Source: Candidatus Onthousia faecigallinarum
GTDB taxonomy: Bacteria > Bacillota_I > Bacilli_A > RF39 > UBA660
Reading direction: 5' to 3'
NCBI GenBank assembly: GCA_018716225.1
Contig: DVKE01000014.1
Span: 1 to 48,001, forward strand
Length of the DNA stretch: 48,001 nucleotides
Made by a program: the position numbers and the translations under genes. Positions 7,965 to 17,904 of this stretch are shown here, one piece after another. Every line of letters starts with the position of its first letter. Within the stretch, counting starts at the first letter, position 1. A model generated the notes under the pieces. The model did not search any database and was not told the origin of the DNA. It saw only the letters and a program-made list of their open reading frames with translations.

Positions 7965-8687
7965 ATGAGTGGACATTCAAAATGGGCAACCATTCATCGT
8001 AAAAAAGGAGAGTTAGATGCAGCGAGAGGTAAAGTCTTTCAAAAGTTAGCGAAAGAGCTTTATGTGGCGGCAAAATCAGGTACTCCTGATGTTGATAGCA
8101 ATCCAAGTTTAAGAATGGTTGTAGAAAAGGCAAAAGCGGCGAATATGCCAAAAGATAATATTCAAAAAGCGATTGATAAAGCCAAGGGCGCCAGCGAAGG
8201 AGAAAATTATGAAAGCATTCGCTATGAAGGATATGGCCCTTCTGGAATTGCTATTATGGTAGATTGTTTAACAGACAATCGAAATCGGACGGCTTCCCAA
8301 GTTCGTTCAACTTTTACGAAAAGGGGAGGAAACCTTGGAACGGATGGATCGGTTAGTTATTTATTTGAAAGAAAAGGAATTTTAGTGATTCCAAGTGATT
8401 ACGATGAAGATGAAGTAATGATGTGTGCTTTAGATGCTGGAGCAAGTGATATGGAAACGGTAGATGGTACTTATGTTATTACTACTCCAGCGGATAAATT
8501 TATTGCTGTGAAAGATGCCCTTTCTTCTTTAGGGGTACAAGAGTTTTTAACTAGTGAAGTTACTTTTGTAGCCAAGAATGAAGTGGAAGTGGATGAAGAA
8601 ACGAAAGAAAAAGTTTTAAGTCTAGTGGAACAATTAGAAGATCTTGATGATGTACAAAATGTATACTATAACTTAAAGGAAGATTAA
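7965..8687 (+). CDS. yebC: YebC/PmpR-family protein
   Basis: 240 residues starting MSGHSKWATIHRKKG, diagnostic of the YebC/TACO1 family. The usual KAKAANMPKDNIQKAI and YEGYGPSGIAIMVDCLTDN blocks follow, then VSYLFERKG. Members have been described both as transcription regulators and as ribosome-associated factors helping translation of proline-rich stretches. The ATG has AAAGGAG upstream. Next to ruvAB as in many bacteria. Confidence 0.95.
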   Translation: MSGHSKWATIHRKKGELDAARGKVFQKLAKELYVAAKSGTPDVDSNPSLRMVVEKAKAANMPKDNIQKAIDKAKGASEGENYESIRYEGYGPSGIAIMVDCLTDNRNRTASQVRSTFTKRGGNLGTDGSVSYLFERKGILVIPSDYDEDEVMMCALDAGASDMETVDGTYVITTPADKFIAVKDALSSLGVQEFLTSEVTFVAKNEVEVDEETKEKVLSLVEQLEDLDDVQNVYYNLKED

Positions 8688-8726
8688 AAGCTTCTTTTCT
8701 ATGGGATAAAAGAAAGAGGAAGAAAT

Positions 8727-9284
8727 ATGTATGATTATATGATAGGACAAGTTACTGCTATTAAAGGAAATGCCATTGTTTTGGAAAATCAAAAAGTAGG
8801 GTACTTAATTTATACGCCAAATCCTTTCGCTTATGAAGAAGGAAAAGAATATAAAGTTTATCTTTATCAACAAATAAAAGAAGATGAACATAGTCTTTTT
8901 GGCTTTAAAACCGAGGAAGAGAAAGAATTATTTTTGCAATTGATCAGTGTGAAAGGATTGGGGCCGAAAATGGCTCTTCCTATATTGGCTACTGGTTCTA
9001 TTGCGGGGATTAGTGATGCGATTGAAAGAGAAAATATTTTATACTTAAAGAAATTTCCTAAGATTGGCGAAAAGTTAGCCAAGCAAATGATTCTTGATCT
9101 AAAAGGAAAAATTCATATTGAAGGTGAGTTGGCCGAAGAGGAAAATACAAGCGAAGAATTGCGAGATGTTTTACTTGGCCTAGGTTATAAAGATAAAGAA
9201 ATAAGAAGTGTGTTACCAAAGGTTGATACTTCTTTGAGTATTGAAGAACAAGTAAAAGCGGCTTTGAAGTTATTCTTAAAATAA
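8727..9284 (+). CDS. ruvA: RuvA, Holliday junction binding subunit
   Basis: Tetrameric protein that binds four-way junctions and directs RuvB. 185 residues: N-terminal OB fold (1-62, VGYLIYTPN), tandem helix-hairpin-helix motifs ([13 protein letters not shown] and [19 protein letters not shown], 70-125), and a C-terminal RuvB-contacting domain ([16 protein letters not shown], 140-185). GAGGAAG precedes the ATG. The gap to ruvB is about 20 bases. Confidence 0.95.
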   Translation: MYDYMIGQVTAIKGNAIVLENQKVGYLIYTPNPFAYEEGKEYKVYLYQQIKEDEHSLFGFKTEEEKELFLQLISVKGLGPKMALPILATGSIAGISDAIERENILYLKKFPKIGEKLAKQMILDLKGKIHIEGELAEEENTSEELRDVLLGLGYKDKEIRSVLPKVDTSLSIEEQVKAALKLFLK

Positions 9285-9306
9285 AAAGAAAAGGATGGTG
9301 AAAGCA

Positions 9307-10335
9307 TTGGAAGAACGTGTTGTTAGTAGTGAGGAGTTAACCGATGATGGGATTCTTGATAATAGTATTCGACCAGAGGTCTTAGATGAATATATAGGCC
9401 AAACGGAAGTAAAAGAAAATATAAGAGTGTTTATCGAAGCGGCGAAAATGCGGAAAGAACCTCTTGATCATGTTCTTCTCTATGGTCCTCCTGGTTTGGG
9501 AAAAACAACCCTTGCTTATATTATTGCAAGAGAATTAGGTGTTGGAATTAAAACAGCCAGCGGACCAAGTATTGAAAAGTCAGGCGATTTGGCCGCTGTT
9601 TTATCTACTTTGGAGCCTGGAGATGTCTTATTTATTGATGAAATTCACCGTATGCCTCGCTATATTGAAGAAATACTCTATCCTGCTATGGAAGATTTTA
9701 CTCTTGATATTATTATTGGAAGTGAAGGCAATACCAGAAACATTAAAATTGATCTTCCTCCTTTTACTCTAGTAGGAGCGACAACCAGGGCTGGGGATTT
9801 ATCAGCTCCGTTACGGGATCGGTTTGGGATTATTTCCAAGTTAAAGTTTTATAGTATTGAAGAATTAACGGAAATTATTAAGAGAACAAGTCGTGTTTTG
9901 GCAATGCCGATTCAAGAGGATGCTGCCAAAGAACTTGCCTCTAGAAGTAGAGGAACGCCACGGGTAGCGAATCGCCTTTTTAAGCGGGTTCGAGACTTTG
10001 CTTTAGTGGATGGAAAAGAAGAAATCGATGAAGAAATTACGGAAAAGGCTTTAGATCGTTTAAAGGTAGATAAAGATGGATTAGATGATACCGACCATCA
10101 ATTATTAAAAGCAATTATTGAACGATTTAATGGTGGACCAGTAGGAGTAGAGTCCTTGGCAAGTAGTATTGGAGAAGAAGTAACTACAATCGAAGATGTT
10201 ATTGAACCTTATCTATTACAAGAGGGATATTTGAAAAGGACAAGTCGTGGAAGATGTGTAACGGAAAAAGCATACAAGCACTTAGGAATTGAATATCAAA
10301 GCGGTTTATTTAGTGGACTTTTCGATATGAATTAG
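9307..10335 (+). CDS. ruvB: RuvB, branch migration motor ATPase
   Basis: Hexameric AAA+ motor for Holliday junction branch migration. Walker A GPPGLGKT (about residue 60), Walker B LFIDEIHR (about 109), sensor 1 GATTRAG, arginine finger region PLRDRFG, and the C-terminal winged helix ([25 protein letters not shown]). Starts are ambiguous: ATG 9295, GTG 9298 and TTG 9307 are in frame. I prefer TTG 9307, giving MEERVVS as in most RuvB, with GGTG six bases upstream; the ATG lies too close to AAAAGG. Confidence 0.94.
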   Translation: MEERVVSSEELTDDGILDNSIRPEVLDEYIGQTEVKENIRVFIEAAKMRKEPLDHVLLYGPPGLGKTTLAYIIARELGVGIKTASGPSIEKSGDLAAVLSTLEPGDVLFIDEIHRMPRYIEEILYPAMEDFTLDIIIGSEGNTRNIKIDLPPFTLVGATTRAGDLSAPLRDRFGIISKLKFYSIEELTEIIKRTSRVLAMPIQEDAAKELASRSRGTPRVANRLFKRVRDFALVDGKEEIDEEITEKALDRLKVDKDGLDDTDHQLLKAIIERFNGGPVGVESLASSIGEEVTTIEDVIEPYLLQEGYLKRTSRGRCVTEKAYKHLGIEYQSGLFSGLFDMN

Positions 10336-10345
10336 GGGGAAGAAA

Positions 10346-11371
10346 ATGGAGTTAAAAGATTTTGATTATGAATTACCAGAAGATTTGATCGCTCAAGCAC
10401 CCTTAGCTAGAAGAGATGAATCAAGATTAATGATTCTTTCAAAAGAAACAGGCGAAATTAAAGAAAAACATTTCTATGATATTATTGGTGAATTAGAAAA
10501 AGGAGATACCTTAGTATTAAACGATACCAAAGTATTGCCAGCTCGTCTCATTGGAGAAAAAGAAAAGACCAAAGCAGTCATGGAAGTTCTCCTTCTTAAG
10601 CAAGAAAAAGAAGATGAGTGGGAATGTTTGGTGAAACCGGCAAGAAGAATTCATATAGGAGAGGTCATTTCTTTTGGAAATGGAAAATTAAAAGCAGAAT
10701 GTATTGCTCTAGGAGAAGAGGGCATTCGGCATTTTAAATTTTTATATCAAGGAATTTTTTATGAGATTTTAGAAGAATTGGGAACGATGCCTTTACCTCC
10801 TTATATTCATGAAAAATTAAAAGATAAAGATCGTTATCAAACGGTTTATGCAAAAGAGTTAGGAAGTGCTGCTGCTCCTACAGCAGGGCTTCATTTTACA
10901 AGAGAACTACTAGAAAGAATAAAAGAAAAAGGAGTCAATATTGTTACTATTACGCTACATGTGGGATTAGGAACTTTTCGACCAGTACAAGAAGAGAAAA
11001 TAGAAGATCATAAAATGCATAGTGAATTTTATTCTGTTTCCGAAGAGACTGCGATAGTATTAAGAAAAACAAGGGAACAAGGGTATCGCGTTATTGCGGT
11101 AGGAACAACCTCTACTAGAACGTTAGAAACAATTTATCAAAAATATGGAACCTATCAAGCAGGAAGTGGCTGGACAAATATTTATATTTATCCAGGAAAA
11201 GAAGTCAAAAGTATTGACGGCTTAATTACCAACTTTCATCTTCCAAAATCAACTCTTATCATGTTAGTCTCTGCTATTGCAGGAAGAGAGAATATTCTTC
11301 ATGCTTATAAAATGGCAGTTGATCATAAATATCGTTTTTTCTCTTTTGGAGATGCCATGTTCATTAAATAA
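10346..11371 (+). CDS. queA: QueA, S-adenosylmethionine:tRNA ribosyltransferase-isomerase
   Basis: Transfers ribose from SAM to preQ1 in tRNA, giving epoxyqueuosine. 341 residues, full length. Family blocks: [15 protein letters not shown] at the start, [42 protein letters not shown]-like [19 protein letters not shown], and [18 protein letters not shown]. It follows ruvB by ten bases in an apparent yebC-ruvA-ruvB-queA operon. The product of QueA is reduced by QueH, encoded 2 kb downstream, so both last steps of queuosine synthesis are in this window. Confidence 0.96.
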   Translation: MELKDFDYELPEDLIAQAPLARRDESRLMILSKETGEIKEKHFYDIIGELEKGDTLVLNDTKVLPARLIGEKEKTKAVMEVLLLKQEKEDEWECLVKPARRIHIGEVISFGNGKLKAECIALGEEGIRHFKFLYQGIFYEILEELGTMPLPPYIHEKLKDKDRYQTVYAKELGSAAAPTAGLHFTRELLERIKEKGVNIVTITLHVGLGTFRPVQEEKIEDHKMHSEFYSVSEETAIVLRKTREQGYRVIAVGTTSTRTLETIYQKYGTYQAGSGWTNIYIYPGKEVKSIDGLITNFHLPKSTLIMLVSAIAGRENILHAYKMAVDHKYRFFSFGDAMFIK

Positions 11372-11386
11372 AAAAATAGAAAGAAT

Positions 11387-11413
11387 AGAACCTTTAAAAG
11401 TTTTGTTCTTTTT
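11387..11413 (+). terminator. Probable terminator after queA
   Basis: AGAAC (11387-11391) pairs with GTTCT (11405-11409), followed by T-rich sequence. The stem is only five pairs with a long loop, so it is weak. Confidence 0.4.
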
Positions 11414-11484
11414 GTTTTAGTGTATTAAAAAGAATCGAAGAACAGAAAAGAAAGAAAATTTAAAAAGAAAAGAAAAATATTTTA

Positions 11485-11515
11485 TTGAAGTTTTCCTTTT
11501 CTTTTGTGATACAAT
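11485..11515 (+). promoter_or_regulatory. Extended -10 promoter before the unknown gene
   Basis: TTGAAG (11485-11490) and TGA-TACAAT (-10 at 11510-11515), spacer 19. The start of transcription would fall near 11522, which supports the GTG at 11537 as the translation start. Confidence 0.45.
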
Positions 11516-11536
11516 AAGTACATGGTGGTGATCAAA

Positions 11537-12376
11537 GTGGCAAAAGGGAAATATACTTATGAGCTTATGGGAGCAAGTTATGATCCTTATCAAAAGGGAT
11601 CTTATCGTAATCAAGAGGTAATTCATTTAAAAGAAGTCTCTCTTAATACATTAGAAGAGATTGATGTTTTTACTTGTGATAAATCACAAATTAATTTTAC
11701 GTCTTATTTGCCTGAGAGATACCAAGATAAAAATCATTTTTCGATTCGAGTAATTAACAATTACACGGATTCTAGTTATTTTGTTCGTACCATTTTTTCC
11801 CATCCTGAATTAAAGGAATTACTGGCGGGCATTAAAAGGGTGACAATTACTATCGATGGAAAACATAAAACCATCGCTCGGGTTCCTAGCACACCTCTTT
11901 CTCTTTCTTTATGGAGTAAAGTTGAACGAGCTTTAGAAGAAAAAGATCAAGATACATTAGATCGCTTTTATCATCCGAATAGTAATTATGCTTTTAAATT
12001 AAAAAGATATATGAATTCTCCTTTTTTCGAAGAAGAGTTTGGCGCTTTATCCGAATTACAAAAAGAATTTTTTGATTATCCCGTTTTTCGAAAAGCTTTT
12101 TTAAATCGAGAAAAAAAGTTTATGGCTACTCCTCGCAAAGTTACCCGTTTCACGATGGATTCTGATCTTGATCCAACTCTTTCTTATCAATTAAAACAAA
12201 CGGTTCCTTTTCAAGCAGAATATGCTACCGTTCAAGCGGTAAATCAGCAAAATAATCAAACGGATCAAGAAGAGTTTTTAGGGGAAGAAGAATTGGAACA
12301 AGCTGGATACTTTGAAAAAACAGAAGCTAAGAAGCAAGAAAAGAATAAGAAGGGACATTATGGAAGATTACGATAA
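11537..12376 (+). CDS. Conserved-looking hypothetical protein upstream of xer
   Basis: I do not recognise this 279-residue protein. It has no signal peptide or membrane helix. The first 120 residues look beta-rich (KGKYTYELMGASYDPYQKG, then VRTIFSHPELKELLAGIKRVTITIDG), followed by a helical part with many charged residues and a Gln/Glu-rich, low-complexity end (about 230-279). GGTGGTGAT stands seven bases before the GTG at 11537; an ATG at 11522 is in frame but lies at the predicted transcription start. It overlaps the xer gene by 17 bases, so they are probably cotranslated. Confidence 0.6.
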   Translation: MAKGKYTYELMGASYDPYQKGSYRNQEVIHLKEVSLNTLEEIDVFTCDKSQINFTSYLPERYQDKNHFSIRVINNYTDSSYFVRTIFSHPELKELLAGIKRVTITIDGKHKTIARVPSTPLSLSLWSKVERALEEKDQDTLDRFYHPNSNYAFKLKRYMNSPFFEEEFGALSELQKEFFDYPVFRKAFLNREKKFMATPRKVTRFTMDSDLDPTLSYQLKQTVPFQAEYATVQAVNQQNNQTDQEEFLGEEELEQAGYFEKTEAKKQEKNKKGHYGRLR

Positions 12377-13271
12377 ATATTTAGAGTATTTAGAATATCA
12401 GAAGCATTATTCTAATTATACGGTCGATAATTATAAAGAAGATATTGATGCTTATTTTGCGTATTTGAATCGAGAGGGGATTGATTATTTAAAAATAGAG
12501 TATAGTGATATTCGTCTTTATTTAATGTATTTAAAAGAAGAGAAAAAGGAGAAAGCTTCGACAATTGGTCGCCATTTAAGTGCCTTACGTAGTTTTTATC
12601 GCTATTTGGCTTCCATTGGGAAAGTGGATTCTAACTTGTTTTTGTTAATTTCTGCTCCAAAGAAAGAAAAAAATTTACCTCGTTATTTTGAGTATAATGA
12701 ATTAGAAGAACTTTTTGCCGTTCCTGATTTAACAACTGCCTTGGGACAACGAGATCGTCTTATTTTAGAACTTTTATATGCAACAGGGATTCGGGTAGGA
12801 GAACTTGTGAATATTGATTTACGCGATATTAATCGTGATCAACAACAAATTTTAATTCGTTCCGGTAAAGGAAATAAAGATAGAATTGTTCTTTATGGGG
12901 AATATGCCAAGGAAATTTTGGATCTTTATTTAAAAGAAGGTTATCAAGAATTAAAAAAAGGGGAAGAAAAGGCTTTGATTTTAAATAATCAAGGAAGAAG
13001 AATTACAACCAGAGGAGTACGCTATTTGCTTACCAATTTAATCCATAAAACTTCCTTACATAAAAATATTTCACCCCATATGATTCGTCATTCTTTTGCA
13101 ACGCATCTTTTAAATGAAGGCTGTGATATATTATCCGTTCAAGAATTATTGGGACATGCTAGTATTTCATCGACTCAAATTTATACTCATGTAACGACAG
13201 AACGCTTAAAAGAAGTGTATCGTGATGCTTTTCCAAGAGCTAAGAAAGGGGGGAATAAAAATGAATTATGA
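12360..13271 (+). CDS. xerC: XerC/XerD-type tyrosine recombinase
   Basis: Resolves chromosome dimers at dif with a partner recombinase. 303 residues: N-terminal SAM-like core-binding domain (YLEYQKHYSNYTVDNYKEDI, 1-90) and a catalytic domain with Arg in ATGIRVGEL (about 143), Lys in GKGNKDR (about 170), HMIRHSFATH (about 239-248), His in LLGHAS (about 264) and the Tyr in IYTHV (about 274), so all six catalytic positions are present. The ATG at 12360 has AAGAAGGGA upstream. Whether it is the XerC, XerD or XerH-like member cannot be told here. It overlaps its neighbours on both sides. Confidence 0.88.
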   Translation: MEDYDKYLEYLEYQKHYSNYTVDNYKEDIDAYFAYLNREGIDYLKIEYSDIRLYLMYLKEEKKEKASTIGRHLSALRSFYRYLASIGKVDSNLFLLISAPKKEKNLPRYFEYNELEELFAVPDLTTALGQRDRLILELLYATGIRVGELVNIDLRDINRDQQQILIRSGKGNKDRIVLYGEYAKEILDLYLKEGYQELKKGEEKALILNNQGRRITTRGVRYLLTNLIHKTSLHKNISPHMIRHSFATHLLNEGCDILSVQELLGHASISSTQIYTHVTTERLKEVYRDAFPRAKKGGNKNEL

Positions 13272-13893
13272 TAAAGTTTGTACGGAAATACTTGAGAAAA
13301 TAAAAACAGAAGAAAAGAAACCAACCCTTTTATTACAAGCTTGTTGTGCTCCTTGTTCTTCTGCTGTTTTAGAGCGTCTTGCTTCCTTTTTTTCGATTTC
13401 GATGTTCTTTTATAATCCTAATATTACCGAAGAAAGAGAATATGAAAAACGAAAAGAAGAGTTGCAAAAGTTTTTGTCTTTGAAATATCCCATGATTACT
13501 CTATTGAATTGCCCTTATGAAAAAGAAGCGTTTCTTTTGAAAACCAAAGGCTTAGAAAAAGAGAAAGAAGGGGGAAAACGGTGTTATGCATGTTATTCTT
13601 TGCGCCTTGAAAAGGCGGCTTTGGTAGCGAAAGAACATCATTTTGATTATTTTGGAACCACTCTTTCCATTAGTCCTTATAAAAATAGCAAATGGTTAAA
13701 TGAAATAGGGGAAGAGTTAGCGAAAAAATATCAGGTCAGCTATTTATATGCGGATTTTAAAAAGAAAAATGGTTATAAACGCAGTATCGAATTATCTCAT
13801 CTTTATCATTTATATAGACAAGATTATTGTGGATGTGTCTATTCTAAAATAGAAAGAGAACAGAAAAAAAGAGAAGAAAGTTTGGCTCACTAG
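13261..13893 (+). CDS. queH: QueH, epoxyqueuosine reductase (DUF208)
   Basis: Reduces epoxyqueuosine to queuosine in tRNA; it is the non-homologous replacement for QueG. 210 residues with the metal and Fe-S cysteines expected: LLLQACCAPCSSAVL (about 24-38), NPNITEEREYEKRKEEL, GGKRCYACYSLRLEKA (about 110), TTLSISPYKN, and the C-terminal YCGCVYSK. I chose the ATG at 13261, preceded by AAAGGGGGG; the longer frame to 13222 runs inside xer. The start overlaps xer by 11 bases. Its stop overlaps the stop of the convergent radical SAM gene by four bases. Confidence 0.93.
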   Translation: MNYDKVCTEILEKIKTEEKKPTLLLQACCAPCSSAVLERLASFFSISMFFYNPNITEEREYEKRKEELQKFLSLKYPMITLLNCPYEKEAFLLKTKGLEKEKEGGKRCYACYSLRLEKAALVAKEHHFDYFGTTLSISPYKNSKWLNEIGEELAKKYQVSYLYADFKKKNGYKRSIELSHLYHLYRQDYCGCVYSKIEREQKKREESLAH

Positions 13894-14801
13894 CTTTCTT
13901 CTTTTTCTACTCCTTCTAAATCAAAGGGTGGAATAAAGGATTCACTACAAGTACCGCCTTCTTGCATATAAGCATTTTTAATACCTAGGTCAAGGGCATA
14001 ATTGATTACATCGTTATATTCCTCTTCACAAACTGTTTCATTTAAGAAAGGGTAATCTTTCATATAATTAACCGGTGTATACTGATTCATAATACTAAGA
14101 TAGATATTATCTTGGTATTTTTGATATAAGAAATGAATAATTTTTTTCGTATCATCACCCTTAGTAGGTAATACTAAGCATCTAACAATAATCCCTTTTG
14201 TCATTATTCCATCTTTATTAAATTTATTTTTACCAGTTTGTCTATACATTTCATCAAGGGCTTTCCTTGTCACTTCAAAATAATTAGAACATTTTGATAA
14301 GGTTTCTCCTAACGTATTATCGTAATATTTAAAATCGGTTAAATAAATATCTATATATCCTTTTAATCGTTTTAAAGTTTCAACACTTTCATAACCACTC
14401 GTATTATAAACAATCGGGATGGATAATCCTTTTTTTCTTGCTTCTTTGATCGCTTCTATAATACTAGGGACAAAGTGGGTAGGGGTCACTAAGTTAATGT
14501 TATTCGCTTTCTTTTTTTCTAGTTCTAGTATCATTTCGGAAAGACGGTCAATCGTAATCTCTTTCCCAAAATTCTTAAGAGAAATTTCTTGATTTTGACA
14601 ATAGCAACACTTTAAATTACAACCACTAAAAAAGATGGTACCACTACCGTTTTCACCCGAAATAGAAGGCTCTTCAAAATAGTGTAGGGCACTTCTCGCT
14701 ACTTTTAAAGTGGCACTTTCCTTACAATAACCTAATTTTTGATAACGATTCTGATGACACTTTCTAGGGCAAAGTGTACAGTCAAGATATTCTTTTAACA
14801 T
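13890..14801 (-). CDS. Radical SAM protein of the PflA-like COG1313 type
   Basis: About 303 residues. The radical SAM cluster motif is CNLKCCYC (about 63-70) in a FFSGCNLKCCYCQNQEIS context typical of pyruvate formate-lyase-activating-enzyme-like proteins of the COG1313 group. An extra Cys cluster near the N-terminus (CTLCPRKCHQNR...GYC) may bind a second cluster. Substrate unknown; no pyruvate formate-lyase gene is nearby. The ATG at 14801 is preceded by AAAGGTG; the GTG at 14810 overlaps that RBS. It runs opposite to its neighbours, divergent from murC. Confidence 0.82.
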   Translation of the reverse strand: MLKEYLDCTLCPRKCHQNRYQKLGYCKESATLKVARSALHYFEEPSISGENGSGTIFFSGCNLKCCYCQNQEISLKNFGKEITIDRLSEMILELEKKKANNINLVTPTHFVPSIIEAIKEARKKGLSIPIVYNTSGYESVETLKRLKGYIDIYLTDFKYYDNTLGETLSKCSNYFEVTRKALDEMYRQTGKNKFNKDGIMTKGIIVRCLVLPTKGDDTKKIIHFLYQKYQDNIYLSIMNQYTPVNYMKDYPFLNETVCEEEYNDVINYALDLGIKNAYMQEGGTCSESFIPPFDLEGVEKEES

Positions 14802-14849
14802 TTCTTTCACCTTTGTTTATCCTATAGAAGAAAAGGTGTTTTGTCAATG

Positions 14850-14879
14850 TTTACAAAACAATCTTTTATAGTTTATAAT
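14850..14879 (+). promoter_or_regulatory. Promoter of murC
   Basis: TTTACA (14850-14855), 18-base spacer, TATAAT (14874-14879), about 30 bases before the TTG start. Confidence 0.5.
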
Positions 14880-14907
14880 ATAATATAAGTGGAAAGAAGG
14901 GATCAAA

Positions 14908-16239
14908 TTGAAGTATTATTGTATAGGAATTAAAGGAACTGGTATGAGTACTCTTGCTCAAATGTTATCTGATATGGGTTATGAAGTGAGTGGTTATGAT
15001 GATGCGAAAGATTATAAATTTACACAGAAAGGATTAGAAGATCGACATATTCCTATTTATTATGACAGCACGCACGATATTCCAAAGGATACGATTGTAA
15101 CCTTTTCAAAAGCATTTCAAGAAGATCATAAAGAGATTCAACGAGTAAAAAAGTTAGGGTTAACCATAAAGCCATATAATGAGATTGTAGGGGATTTAAC
15201 CAAAGAATTTGAAACCATTTCGGTTTGTGGAACGCATGGGAAAACAACCACGACCTCGATGATAAAACATTTATTAGAAAAAACCATTGGTTGTAATTAT
15301 TTTATTGGGGATGGAAGTGGTCATATTGATCGGAAAAATAAAATTTTAGTGATTGAATCAGATGAATTTAACCGTCATTTTTTAGCTTATCATCCTAAGA
15401 CAGCAGTCATTACTTGTATTGAATTAGAACATACCGAAATTTATAAAGATTTAGAAGATATGATTCAAACCTTTGAAACTTTTGCTAATAAAGCTGAACA
15501 TGTCATTGCCAATGGAGATGATCAAAACATTCGCCAAATCACTTTTAAAAATGAAGTAGTCTATTATGGGGAAAACGAAGAGAATGATTATGTGATCAAA
15601 GAAATTAAACAAGATACGAAAGGATCTCAATTTACTTTATATCAACAGAAAAAATGCTTAGGAGAATTTTATATTCCCTTATATGGTCATCATAATATTA
15701 TGAATGCTACCGCTGCTATTATTACCGCTTTAGAGCAAGGATTATCTTTAAAAGAGATAAAAGAAAACTTAAAAACTTTTCAAAATGCCAAAAGAAGATT
15801 TGCGATTGAAAGAGTAGGGTCTGCTATTATTTTGGATGATTATGCGCATCATCCAACCGAAATAAAGACAACGTTAGAAGCGGTTCGACAAAAGTTTCCG
15901 GATAAGAAAATTACTGTTGTATTCCGACCAAATACTTATTCTAGAACGGCAGCTTTTAAGAAAGAATTTGCTGAAGCCTTAAGTAAAGCCGATAAAGCTT
16001 TTATTACTCCAATTTTATGTGATCGCGAAAACCCCAAAGATTATCCACCAATTAAAAGTGAAGATGTGATCGCTCTTGTTAAAGGGGGAGAGTTGATTGA
16101 TGAAAATTCTATGGAAAAATTACTTCCTTATAAAGATAGTGTTGTTTGTTTCTTAGGTTGTGCTACTGTAGCAAGAATGATTGCAAAATGGAAAGAAATA
16201 TTACAAAAAGAGGCAAAGGAAGAAACGAAAAGTTCCTAA
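14908..16239 (+). CDS. murC: MurC, UDP-N-acetylmuramate--L-alanine ligase
   Basis: Adds L-alanine to UDP-MurNAc, the first amino acid of the peptidoglycan stem. 443 residues in three domains: N-terminal UDP-binding Rossmann domain (YCIGIKGTGMSTLAQML), central ATPase with CGTHGKTTTTSM (about 107), VIESDEFNRHF and HHNIMNATAA, and the C-terminal domain with DDYAHHPTEIKTTL and FRPNTYSRT. The start is TTG at 14908 with AAGAAGGGA seven bases before; no ATG fits. MurC is usually in the dcw cluster; here it stands alone and borders the accessory island. Confidence 0.93.
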   Translation: MKYYCIGIKGTGMSTLAQMLSDMGYEVSGYDDAKDYKFTQKGLEDRHIPIYYDSTHDIPKDTIVTFSKAFQEDHKEIQRVKKLGLTIKPYNEIVGDLTKEFETISVCGTHGKTTTTSMIKHLLEKTIGCNYFIGDGSGHIDRKNKILVIESDEFNRHFLAYHPKTAVITCIELEHTEIYKDLEDMIQTFETFANKAEHVIANGDDQNIRQITFKNEVVYYGENEENDYVIKEIKQDTKGSQFTLYQQKKCLGEFYIPLYGHHNIMNATAAIITALEQGLSLKEIKENLKTFQNAKRRFAIERVGSAIILDDYAHHPTEIKTTLEAVRQKFPDKKITVVFRPNTYSRTAAFKKEFAEALSKADKAFITPILCDRENPKDYPPIKSEDVIALVKGGELIDENSMEKLLPYKDSVVCFLGCATVARMIAKWKEILQKEAKEETKSS

Positions 16240-16355
16240 AAATTATTTGGAAAAGTGACAGTTTTATGCTATTACATTCAAAAAACATAAATAAAAAACA
16301 AGTTTTTGATAAAAGGACAAAAAGGCCCCTTACCCCATAAAATCATGTAGTTCAC

Positions 16356-17890
16356 TTAGTATAATAATTGTCTATTAGTAAATACAAGGATAGATGAAAT
16401 TAGATTTCTACCATTAGTAGTTAGATAATATTTATTTTTTCTAGCTACTTTTTTAATGATTCCATGACATTTAAGTTTATATAATAACCTAGTAGTTTTG
16501 TTAATTATATACTTAGAATCACTTTCATAAAATATTTCTTTCCTAATAGATTTATTAGTAAATCCATTTATTAAATATTTTCCATTCGAAATGACTTGTA
16601 ATAATTTAAGCGTTTCGTTATTCAATAAATTAAATCCAGTAATAGTTCTATTATTTACTTCAATTTTTTCAGATACATTTTTAATTTCTTTTAAGGTAGG
16701 CTTTTCTAAATCAATGTCTGGTAGTGCGTCAATGTATCTTTTAGTAATAGATTTACTAATCCCTACATATCTATAAAGATTAGATATACTTTTACCCATA
16801 GGTTACCCATTCTTTGATAGTCTCTAGTTTTTCATGTTCAATGATAACTTCTTTTTCTTTCATAACTTTAAAATCTCTAGGATTATTAATGGTTACTTCA
16901 ATTCTTAAATTGTTTCCCTTATCGTACATTTTAATTTAATTATTATTAATTTTAAATTTTATTCGGTAACCTTGATACCTGTGTCTTAAATCAGAAACAA
17001 TTTCGCCTTTAGTAAACTTATGAATTCTAGAAATATTTCTACCAAAGAATGAATAAATATCTTCACTACTAAATGAAAAATATGTAGTTTCAACCAGTGT
17101 CTTATAAATATTTTCTAAATCTTGTCTAGATTTAAAATTAATGTCGGTCGCAAACTCACATTGATCAATACACCAGTAGTATGAGGCAGAAAAAATTTTA
17201 TTAATGTTTGGTAAAAGAGGGTTTATTTGATTTATTAAATAATCAAATGAATTGGAAATTTTTTGATTTAAAATATTATTAGCTAATTTTTGTGCTTTAT
17301 CAAAATCTTCTATTAAGAGAACGAATTGTTATACATTTCATATTTAACATTATTTTTATCCAAAATTTTAGACAAATATTCTCGACCGTTAATATAAATT
17401 TGAACATTATAAGGAAACCAAGTTTGAATTTTCAAATACATTAAACCAAACTTTTCATCGTTGTAATAAAAATAGTAGTGTTTACATTTAGTTGGTCTCG
17501 AAGTGACTTCTAACTTTTGTGTTTCACGGTTTGGTTTAACAGTCATAGTATTACATATTTCAACGGCAGATAAAGCGGCAATTAAACCTATTTTGTTTTC
17601 TTTTTTATCTAATTCATTCATCACAATCTCGTTTTTATCAATTTTACCAGAATTAAGATAAATAGTTGTACAGTTATTATTTTTAATGTAATCATCAATA
17701 TGATCACATAACAATTTCGTTTGAGATAAAGCAAACTTATCAAAATCTTTTAACTTCACATTATTTTGAATTAAATAATATAGAAATTGACGGTAATTAC
17801 ATAGTTGTAAAATATAGCCATTAATAATCATTCTGTCAAAAGTTTCCAAAACCCCATTGATTTTTTCTTTATTTTTTGTATTATATTCAT
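16356..17890 (-). pseudogene. Decayed member of a widespread uncharacterised 'IKMYDK' family, mobile-looking
   Basis: Joining frames on the minus strand gives one protein of about 500 residues. In order: a KINGVLETFDRMIINGY start, KCKHYYFYYNDEKFGLMYLK, IQTWFPYNVQIYINGREYL, YYWCIDQCEFATDI, FFGR, KGEIVSD, IKMYDKG, LRIEVTINNPRDFKV, EWV..MGKSISNLYRY, and a C-terminal winged-helix-like part (TRLLYKLKCHGIIKKV). I recall this order from a family annotated only as hypothetical, often in many copies per genome; function unknown. Lesions: a shift near the start (about 17,860-17,885; AAGGAGG and ATG at 17890 are out of frame with the body), a shift at about 17,310, a TAA at 16936-16938 where family members read into IKMYDK, and one extra base near 16,803. 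Neighbours are intergenic. Confidence 0.65.
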
Positions 17891-17904
17891 TGCAAACCTC
17901 CTTG

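Noticed and set aside
12360-13271. Xer recombinase as a dedicated switch for the surface-protein loci
   Set aside because: Nothing in its sequence sets it apart from housekeeping XerC/D, and no dif-like or inverted core sites were seen at the two surface loci.
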